DNA from: a bacterium
Lineage (GTDB): Bacteria; Zhuqueibacterota; QNDG01; JAFGCO01
Length of the DNA: 64,000 nt
Reading direction: 5' to 3'
Assembly (NCBI GenBank): GCA_016932575.1
Contig: JAFGCO010000071.1
Span: 62,001-126,000 of the forward strand
A program made the translations under genes and the position numbers. This document shows, piece by piece, positions 57,595-64,000 of this stretch (the stretch's first letter is position 1; every line of letters starts with the position of its first letter). Under the pieces are notes generated by a model. That model was given only the letters and a program-made list of their open reading frames with translations, was not told where the DNA came from and ran no database searches.

Positions 57595-58202
57595 AACTGA
57601 ATTCCTGAAAATAGCATGAACGCGATGGCCAGCAGGCCAACCGTGATGAATGTGATCCCCAGACCGCGCAGACCCGCAGGTACATTACTGTATTTCATCT
57701 TTTCCCGAATTCCAGCGAGAGCGATTACGGCCAGTGCGAACCCTGTTCCGGAACCCAGCCCGAAAACGATGGATTCCGGAAATGTATAACTGCGTTCCAC
57801 CATAAACAGCGATCCGCCCAGAATGGCGCAGTTCACTGTGATCAGCGGCAAAAAAATACCCAGGGCATGGTAGAGTTTGGGAACGAATTTATCGAGTGCC
57901 ATCTCCAGGATTTGCACCATGGCGGCGATAACACCGATGTATGTGATCAGTCCAAGAAAGGTTAAATCCACATTTTCAAGACCGGCCCACTTAAGAGCAT
58001 CCTCCCTTAACACATAATTGTAAATTAAATTATTGACCGGCATGGTAATGGTTTGCACCACAACCACAGCAATACCCAATCCTACTGCTGTTTCCACCCG
58101 TTTTGAAACAGCGAGAAATGTGCACATGCCCAGAAAAAATGCCAGAGCCATATTTTCAATGAAAATTGATTTAATGAACAAACTTAAATAATGTTCTAAC
58201 AT
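57591..58202 (-). CDS. nqrE: Na+-translocating NADH:quinone reductase subunit E
   Basis: 203 residues, six membrane helices, typical [24 protein letters not shown] opening region and [13 protein letters not shown]. Homologous to NqrD and together with it holds a 2Fe-2S centre in the membrane (Cys in GMCTFL and VNCAIL). CGGAGA precedes the ATG. Its last codons overlap the first gene of the inserted glycan block. Confidence 0.97.
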   Translation of the reverse strand: MLEHYLSLFIKSIFIENMALAFFLGMCTFLAVSKRVETAVGLGIAVVVVQTITMPVNNLIYNYVLREDALKWAGLENVDLTFLGLITYIGVIAAMVQILEMALDKFVPKLYHALGIFLPLITVNCAILGGSLFMVERSYTFPESIVFGLGSGTGFALAVIALAGIREKMKYSNVPAGLRGLGITFITVGLLAIAFMLFSGIQL

Positions 58203-58283
58203 TAAAATCTCCGTGTTTTACAAACAGCCGCCTTCTTCCACAGCATATCCTAAGTCACTGGACCCTCGAGAGGGAACAGCAGA

Positions 58284-58904
58284 TTAATATTCTTCAACCT
58301 GTTCGGGTTTCCAGGTTCTGAGCACCCATATGATCAAACCAATCAGAAAAAATGCGCTGGGCGGCAGTAATAAAAGTCCATTCGGGATATACCATCCGTT
58401 TTCCGTGTGCAGAGGGAGCACGGATATCCCCAATAATTTTCCTGAGCCCAGCAATTCCCGGAAAAATCCCACGGTCAGCAGAATGACTGTATATCCGAGA
58501 CCGTTGCCAATCCCGTCCAGCAAGCTGTACAAAGGTGGATTTTTCAGTGCAAAGGCTTCGGCGCGCCCCATAATGATACAGTTGGTGATGATGAGTCCGA
58601 CATACACAGAAAGCTGTTTGCTGATGTCATAAGCAAAAGCTTTGATAATCTGGTCCGCGATGATCACTAGACTGGCAATGATGGTCATTTCTACTATAAT
58701 ACGCACACTGCCCGGAATATGATGCCGTATCAGGCTGACTGCCAGATTGGAAAAAGCCAGAACGAAGATCACGGCCAGAGACATGACAATGGATGTTTCC
58801 AGCTTTGATGTCACAGCCAGTGCCGAGCAAATTCCCAGAATCTGGTATGCAATGGGATTCTCATTAAATATGGGATTGATAAGTATGCTTTTCGTCTTAC
58901 TCAT
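58284..58904 (-). CDS. nqrD: Na+-translocating NADH:quinone reductase subunit D
   Basis: 206 residues, six membrane helices; [23 protein letters not shown] and [17 protein letters not shown] carry the conserved cysteines of the intramembrane 2Fe-2S centre. ATGA overlap with nqrC; 81 bp gap to nqrE. Confidence 0.97.
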   Translation of the reverse strand: MSKTKSILINPIFNENPIAYQILGICSALAVTSKLETSIVMSLAVIFVLAFSNLAVSLIRHHIPGSVRIIVEMTIIASLVIIADQIIKAFAYDISKQLSVYVGLIITNCIIMGRAEAFALKNPPLYSLLDGIGNGLGYTVILLTVGFFRELLGSGKLLGISVLPLHTENGWYIPNGLLLLPPSAFFLIGLIIWVLRTWKPEQVEEY

Positions 58905-59707
58905 AGATTTCCTTTTTTTATGGCAGATGTCAGATAGTTGATATAAGGTCCCCAGCCTGATTTTCCCAGCCAGAAACGAACGAGATTGTTGACACCGCGT
59001 GTGGTCAGAGTCGACCCGGAAAGGCCATCAACCTGATATTTGGCTTTCGGGGAAGCGGGATTGACCTGACCTTTGACAACTTCGATTTTCAGCTCTCCCT
59101 CCTCATCAAAAGCCTGTTTGTCGATCCACAGCCGTTTCCAGCGGGGATTATCGACTTCGCCGCCCAGTCCCGGTGTTTCACCATGTTCATAAAAAGTCAG
59201 AGCCTGTATGGTCCTCAGATCAGATCCCAGAGCAAGAAAACCATACATCGTTGACCAAAGACCCTTGCCATATACGGGCAGTATCCGTTTGGTAACAGAA
59301 TCCCGCTGAATGACATTGTAAACAATCATATATCTGGGTACATTCTTAATTTGCGCTGCATCATCTTCCGGAGGCAGAGGACGAGTATATTCGTCAATTT
59401 TGGAAATTTCTTTGATATTAAACTGGTCTGCTTTCAGGGATTCATCCAGTTTTTGAGGATCAATCGGAATGCCTTTTTCCAGATGTATTATTTCAGCGCG
59501 GATATGTTTTCGGAACAGGCTCTGAAGATCGGCATCATTGTTTTGAAGCAAGCCTGCTGCACTCAGGATGTTATGCAATTTGTCGTTTTCCTGATTTTGG
59601 CGCTGAATGGGTTTCAGGGTGACTGCCGTTGTGGCAACCAGAATTGCGCAAACCAGACAGACACCAAGCGCCACTGTCAATATTTTCATTGTGGACTCAT
59701 TTTTCAT
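58901..59707 (-). CDS. nqrC: Na+-translocating NADH:quinone reductase subunit C
   Basis: 268 residues. One N-terminal membrane helix, a periplasmic domain and the covalent FMN site [12 protein letters not shown] with Thr233 as the probable flavin-bound residue (family consensus SGAT). [12 protein letters not shown] and [14 protein letters not shown] are family blocks. 71 bp after nqrB. Confidence 0.96.
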   Translation of the reverse strand: MKNESTMKILTVALGVCLVCAILVATTAVTLKPIQRQNQENDKLHNILSAAGLLQNNDADLQSLFRKHIRAEIIHLEKGIPIDPQKLDESLKADQFNIKEISKIDEYTRPLPPEDDAAQIKNVPRYMIVYNVIQRDSVTKRILPVYGKGLWSTMYGFLALGSDLRTIQALTFYEHGETPGLGGEVDNPRWKRLWIDKQAFDEEGELKIEVVKGQVNPASPKAKYQVDGLSGSTLTTRGVNNLVRFWLGKSGWGPYINYLTSAIKKGNL

Positions 59708-59778
59708 AAGAAATTCCAGTCATTAATATTCAAATTCAAGAAGTCAATTTAAAAATGATCGATGTAATCGTACTTTAA

Positions 59779-60978
59779 TTATTTCATCCTTTTCTCTCTT
59801 CTTCGGATATTCGAATGGATAAAGATACGGTCGATTATGGGTGCAAATGCGTTTCCAAAGAGAATGGCTAACATCACACCTTCGGGAAAAGCCGGATTAA
59901 TGACCCGGATCAGAACGATGAGAAAACCGATCAGCATTCCGTAGATTATTTTCCCCTGTTCCGTAAAGGCTGCAGACACGGGATCTGTCGCCATGAAAAC
60001 AGTGCCGAATGCGAAGCCGCCGAGCACCAGATGCCAATGCGGTTCCAAAGCAAACATGGGATTCGTCGCACTGCCAATCCAGTTAAACATCAGAGAGGTG
60101 CCCACCATGCCGGTGAGAACACTGGCCATGATTTTCCAGGATCCGATTCCTGTTAATATTAACACTGCCGCTCCGATAAGACAGGCAAGCGTTGAGGTTT
60201 CTCCCATAGAACCGGGAATGAATCCGCAAAAAGCATTCTTCCATGAGACTGAAAGCTGCATGGCAGGATCGGCCAATTCAGCCAGTGGTGTGGCCCGGCT
60301 AATACCATCCACAGCAACCCAGACTTTGTCTCCCGAAATCTGAGCAGGATAAGCAAAGAATAAAAATGCCCGCCCAACCAATGCCGGATTGAAAATGTTC
60401 ATTCCGACACCGCCGAATACCTCTTTGCCCAGGACAATACCGAATGAAATACCGAGTGCCGCCTGCCAATAAGGAATATCCGGCGGCAGGATCAACGGAA
60501 AGAGCAGACTGGTGACTAAAAACCCTTCATTAATTTCATGTTTTCGTACACAGGCAAAGATGACTTCCCAGGTTCCGCCAATAACAAGAGACAGGATATA
60601 AAGCGGAAGAAAGTAAAGTGCGCCGTGAATCAGATTGGCCCAGATATTCGTTGGATCAAAACCGATTCCTAAAAAGGAGAGGAATGAACGCTGCCAGCTT
60701 CCCGCGGGAATTTCAGATAATGTTGTAAGTATTTGATTGGCCTGCAGTCCGGTATTGAACATGGCCATGATCACTGCAGGAACCAGTGCGAAAAATACAG
60801 TGATCATCATACGTTTCAAATCCATGACATCCCGTACATGAGATCCCGATAGTGTGACATCCCCCTTGGTATATAAAAAACCATCCAGTGCTTCCCATAA
60901 ATAATAGAGAGATTCAAATCGACCGCCTTTTTCAAAATGCCTGGCCTGTTTATCCAATAAATTCCGAAATGCTTTCAT
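59779..60978 (-). CDS. nqrB: Na+-translocating NADH:quinone reductase subunit B
   Basis: 399 residues, about ten membrane helices; [24 protein letters not shown] and the FMN site [11 protein letters not shown] with Thr230 (family consensus SGATPL; Arg replaces Gly here). ATG 60978 overlaps the nqrA stop by one base (TAATG) and has AAGGAAGG ahead; the longer frame from 61059 lies inside nqrA. Confidence 0.97.
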   Translation of the reverse strand: MKAFRNLLDKQARHFEKGGRFESLYYLWEALDGFLYTKGDVTLSGSHVRDVMDLKRMMITVFFALVPAVIMAMFNTGLQANQILTTLSEIPAGSWQRSFLSFLGIGFDPTNIWANLIHGALYFLPLYILSLVIGGTWEVIFACVRKHEINEGFLVTSLLFPLILPPDIPYWQAALGISFGIVLGKEVFGGVGMNIFNPALVGRAFLFFAYPAQISGDKVWVAVDGISRATPLAELADPAMQLSVSWKNAFCGFIPGSMGETSTLACLIGAAVLILTGIGSWKIMASVLTGMVGTSLMFNWIGSATNPMFALEPHWHLVLGGFAFGTVFMATDPVSAAFTEQGKIIYGMLIGFLIVLIRVINPAFPEGVMLAILFGNAFAPIIDRIFIHSNIRRREKRMK

Positions 60979-62333
60979 TAACCTTCCTTTTCGATCAAAT
61001 TCAGATTGCGCCGCAGATTCGCCATATGGTCGATTTTGGAGGGACAGATAAACGTGCAAAGTCCCAAATCTTCTTCCACCAATTCAAGACATCCCAGTTT
61101 TTCCGCCTCATCCAGATCATCCACAGCCAAAGCACGCAATAGATAGGTGGGCAGTATATCAAGAGGCATCACTTTTTCATATCCACCGGATGGTACTATG
61201 GTGCGTTTCCCTCCATGCATATAAGTCATAAAATTGAATTTCTTGTTCGGGGCAAGTGAGGAGAGGAGAATTCGTTTTGTCGAGAAAAGATTCCATCCCG
61301 GATTAAGCCATCCCAGAAATTCGCGGTTATGCTGCTCAGGTAAAACGGTCACCTGCTGATGATAGCGTCCAAGAAAACCCGTTTGATTTTCTGCTTTATG
61401 ACCGCTGAGTACAGATCCTGAAATCGGCCTGTGATTACCAGGCCGGATTTCATCTCGGGTAAGATCAGAAACAGAAGCTCCCACGCGGGTTCGAATCATT
61501 CGGGGATTTTTAATCATAGATCCGGCCAGAGAAATAATCCGTTCAGTTGAGATTTGACCTGTCGTGAATAATTTTCCTATCGCAATGACATCCTGTATTC
61601 CGATATGCCAATTGATTTTTCTCCGGTGCACCGGATCCAGAAAATGGATATGGGTAGACGGGAGGCCTGCAGGATGAGGCCCTGAAAATATCACAGGTTC
61701 TACACGGCTTGAATCGATACACGGAATTTTGATATCGGGAGGCTGACAAATGTATATTTTACCTTCGATTAATTTTTCAAGCACAATCACACCATAGGTA
61801 AAATCTTCTTTCTGTCCTTCTAAAATTTTATTGATATAAGGTGCCATAGGATTGGTATCAATGGCAGTGATAAAGATTGCATGGGGGCGTGTCGCGGGAT
61901 CAGCAATCTTGCCGAAGGGGCGGGATCGTAAAGATGTCCAGAGACCGGATTCAATTAAAAGGCTTTGAATGATGTCGGTTTTCAGTAAATGTAATTTGTT
62001 TTGATTATATTGAGGAAACTCAGCCTTATTATTCCCATTCAGATCGATGACGATCGATAAAAACATGCGTCGTTCTCCCCGGTGGATTGCTGAAACACGG
62101 CCGGATCCAGGTGAGGTCAATCGGATGGATGGATTCTTTTTATCTGTGAATAAAACCTGTCCCAGTTTCACAGTGTCTCCAATATTCACATTAAAGAAGG
62201 GTTTTAAACCCGGATAATCGGTTCCAAGCAATGCGACCTGAGTAACATCGGACCCGTTAAAAACTGCCGGGACGGGTTCCCCTTTGATTGGAAGATTTAA
62301 TCCTTTTTTAATATTAACAACTTTCATATCCAT
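60978..62333 (-). CDS. nqrA: Na+-translocating NADH:quinone reductase subunit A
   Basis: 451 residues, soluble subunit. The opening [38 protein letters not shown], and the end [22 protein letters not shown] are standard. First gene of the operon; ATG 62333 or 62327, weak ribosome site. NQR pumps sodium while passing electrons from NADH to quinone, so the cell likely keeps a sodium cycle. Confidence 0.96.
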   Translation of the reverse strand: MDMKVVNIKKGLNLPIKGEPVPAVFNGSDVTQVALLGTDYPGLKPFFNVNIGDTVKLGQVLFTDKKNPSIRLTSPGSGRVSAIHRGERRMFLSIVIDLNGNNKAEFPQYNQNKLHLLKTDIIQSLLIESGLWTSLRSRPFGKIADPATRPHAIFITAIDTNPMAPYINKILEGQKEDFTYGVIVLEKLIEGKIYICQPPDIKIPCIDSSRVEPVIFSGPHPAGLPSTHIHFLDPVHRRKINWHIGIQDVIAIGKLFTTGQISTERIISLAGSMIKNPRMIRTRVGASVSDLTRDEIRPGNHRPISGSVLSGHKAENQTGFLGRYHQQVTVLPEQHNREFLGWLNPGWNLFSTKRILLSSLAPNKKFNFMTYMHGGKRTIVPSGGYEKVMPLDILPTYLLRALAVDDLDEAEKLGCLELVEEDLGLCTFICPSKIDHMANLRRNLNLIEKEG

Positions 62334-62407
62334 TTTTATACAGGATCCTTTGATAATGTATTTTAAAAAAAAATATAAGGTATAAATCCAAGAGATACAA
62401 CTGCTTT

Positions 62408-63778
62408 TTATCCTAAGAATTTAGGTGGCGCTTCCTCAGCTTTTGGCAGTGTAAAATAAAATGTTGTTCCCTTTTCGATCCGGTTTTCTGCCCAGATCCT
62501 GCCGCCGTGTGATTGGACGATTTGTTTTGCTATCGATAGTCCCAGCCCTGTTCCGGACTTTTCGAAGGATTTGGCATTCCCGGCTCGATAGAAATCCCGG
62601 AATATATCGGACAATTCGTCTGGAGAAATGCCTATTCCCGTATCCGTGATGCTGACCAGAATATCGGTTTCAGAAATGGATTCCGTACGGATCATGATTT
62701 TTCCGCCCGAAGGTGTGTATCGGATTGCATTGTTGATTAAATTCATCAGAAGTTCTTCGATATCCATTGCATTTACTTTCACCCAATTATTCTGCCCGAT
62801 ATTTGCCTTTAGCGACAGATTTTTATTTATTGCCAAAATCTGATTTTGTTCTATTGATCGTTCTATAATATTTTTTAATAATATGGTTTGTGTCTTCAAA
62901 TGCTTCCGTGCCCGTATGCTGGATAAATTCAGCAGATCCTTGACAAATTTATTGAGTAATTCACACCGGTTTTCAGCACGGCTGATCATTTGCAGTGCAT
63001 TGTCTGAGACAGGTCCGGTGTTGCCGTCCTGAACGACCTGAAGGCAGATCTGTATTGTGGACAGTGAGGATTGAATATCGTGAGACACTTTTTTGACATA
63101 TTCAGATTTCATTTTATCCTGTATCGACAGACGTTCATTGGCCAGCAGCAGGGAGCGTTCACCTTTCCTGAGACGGTTCACAATGGATGTGGCTAAAAAA
63201 ACCGTGATGTACAGAGTGGAAGCAATGATAATTAAAACACCAATGAAATATTGGGGACTCAGCGGGGAAGAAGGGTATGGGAAAAATCCTTCCAGATGGT
63301 GATGCCTTAAAATACCTGTACATTCCATTACAGCAATGGCTGTCAGCAGAAAAACGGCCAAAGTCGCTTGAAAATAAGCGGCCCTGTTGCTCAAAAGCAT
63401 GCTGGCGATAACCATGTGAAAGATGAAGTAAAAAATGAAGGGATTTTCAAGACCACCGGAAAAATGGATAAAATAGGCCAGCAGAAAAAGATCTGTTGAA
63501 ATTTGAAGTTTTGCGATACGTGTGGCCATGGGAAACCAGTCGGGTTGACCGCGCCGGCGTATGAGTTTTTTATTGATAAAATTCAATCCGGAATTGTAGG
63601 CAAGCAAAATGGCGTTTCCGATGAACAGCGATAAAAGATCCAACTCAATTTTTAAAAGATAACGTGTGCCCAGGACAACAAAAAACACTCCGGCCGCGGC
63701 AAACCATCGAATAAAAATCAGCCATCGCAAGCGTTCATCCAGTTCACGTTCAAGAGCAATACGTCTGATGCTGCCCAT
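62408..63778 (-). CDS. Sensor histidine kinase with multi-helix membrane domain
   Basis: 456 residues. About six membrane helices (residues 20-205) with little periplasmic sequence, then HisKA with His in KKVSHDIQSSLSTIQ and HATPase_c with LINNAIRYTPSGG, DTGIGISPDEL and GTGLGLSIAKQIVQSHGG. No response regulator is adjacent inside the window; the gene runs the same way as nqrA, 74 bp upstream of it. GGAAG lies before the ATG. Confidence 0.9.
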   Translation of the reverse strand: MGSIRRIALERELDERLRWLIFIRWFAAAGVFFVVLGTRYLLKIELDLLSLFIGNAILLAYNSGLNFINKKLIRRRGQPDWFPMATRIAKLQISTDLFLLAYFIHFSGGLENPFIFYFIFHMVIASMLLSNRAAYFQATLAVFLLTAIAVMECTGILRHHHLEGFFPYPSSPLSPQYFIGVLIIIASTLYITVFLATSIVNRLRKGERSLLLANERLSIQDKMKSEYVKKVSHDIQSSLSTIQICLQVVQDGNTGPVSDNALQMISRAENRCELLNKFVKDLLNLSSIRARKHLKTQTILLKNIIERSIEQNQILAINKNLSLKANIGQNNWVKVNAMDIEELLMNLINNAIRYTPSGGKIMIRTESISETDILVSITDTGIGISPDELSDIFRDFYRAGNAKSFEKSGTGLGLSIAKQIVQSHGGRIWAENRIEKGTTFYFTLPKAEEAPPKFLG

Positions 63779-64000
63779 GGTCAGAAGCTTCCTGTTTTGT
63801 TCATGCAGGCCAATGAATCATTCTTCCTGGTGATATTGCGTTTCATATGTCATACGAAAAATGCCGGTTCCGTCAATAAATCGAACAGGCAATTTAAAAA
63901 AAAACAGTTTAAATTCCAAATCGGATCACAGATAAAACTTCATGTGCACTGATAAATGAAATTGGGATTGTATCAAAAGCCTTGTTTTAATTTGTCAGAT
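63779..64000. other. Right-edge non-coding stretch
   Basis: No gene is supported. On the minus strand a short open frame ends near 63814 (it reads KLPVRFIDGTGIFRMTYETQ near its end) but has only about 35 codons after a stop and no good start; it may be a remnant or chance. Confidence 0.3.

Noticed and set aside
63810-63925. Minus-strand frame reading KLPVRFIDGTGIFRMTYETQ near the right edge
   Set aside because: About 35 codons after a stop, no credible start or ribosome site; could be a remnant but cannot be supported.

Overview
The window looks like chromosome of a Gram-negative bacterium of the Fibrobacterota-Chlorobi-Bacteroidota (FCB) neighbourhood, most likely a poorly cultured lineage of the Calditrichota/KSB1/Marinimicrobia type. 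Reasons: two secreted proteins (13770-17345 minus, 44908-46668 plus) end in the 'YPNPFNP...GVYxYxL...M.L.R' sorting/FlgD-like tail common in these phyla; there are several outer-membrane beta-barrels and lipoproteins; a six-subunit Na+-NQR; CIRCE-controlled groESL; and a 31-codon AURKAIP1/COX24-type ribosomal protein. The phylum assignment is inference; 16S or marker-gene placement would decide it.

Layout. 1-4171: cell-division cluster murB (5' end outside the window)-ftsQ-ftsA-ftsZ. 4516-7754: a minus-strand barrel protein, a free-standing tRNA-Arg(CCG) with its own promoter and terminator, a zinc-ribbon protein, a GNAT fragment and hflX. 7729-13584: an orphan NtrC-type response regulator, then a textbook sigma-54 promoter driving a BamA/surface-antigen-type barrel, two repeat-built 'toastrack/DUF4097-like' secreted proteins and, further down, a LiaF-like four-helix protein. 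13770-17345: a giant secreted parallel beta-helix protein. 17650-22616: sppA, a long-tailed HU, the tiny ribosomal protein, xseA, xseB, dxs. 23184-29858: a pilin/PilX-like protein, nadK, groES-groEL, a TonB-like protein and an ABC-F ATPase. 30214-36819: a GAF/sigma-54 activator divergent from a sulfate ABC importer (substrate-binding protein, cysT, cysW, cysA) with a matching sigma-54 promoter and upstream direct repeats. 36941-38370: ECF sigma factor with a small membrane protein and an ICMT-like methyltransferase. 38615-43889: NtrB/NtrC-type pair, hydrolase and a ferritin-like/VIT1 fusion. 44113-49722: a surface locus of calcium-loop (TSP3) proteins, a BIG2 adhesin, a barrel and a putative lipoprotein; two sigma-54 promoters and a 40-bp symmetric dyad sit here. 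49736-62333 (minus): nqrABCDE, then six envelope-glycan or lipid-type genes, then nqrF and a tiny Cys-rich membrane protein, all co-directional and tightly packed. 62408-63778: a histidine kinase.

How it fits together. Three sigma-54 activators and four good sigma-54 promoters lie in 64 kb, and in each case the promoter serves extracytoplasmic or transport functions: an envelope barrel module, sulfate uptake and a calcium-loop surface module. The two most unusual things are (i) the sigma-54-controlled surface modules built from short repeats, and (ii) the nqr operon that is split between nqrE and nqrF by a translationally coupled cargo of glycosyltransferase, B12-radical-SAM, methyltransferase, sulfotransferase and flippase-like genes. 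No CRISPR array, insertion sequence, prophage or rRNA was found.
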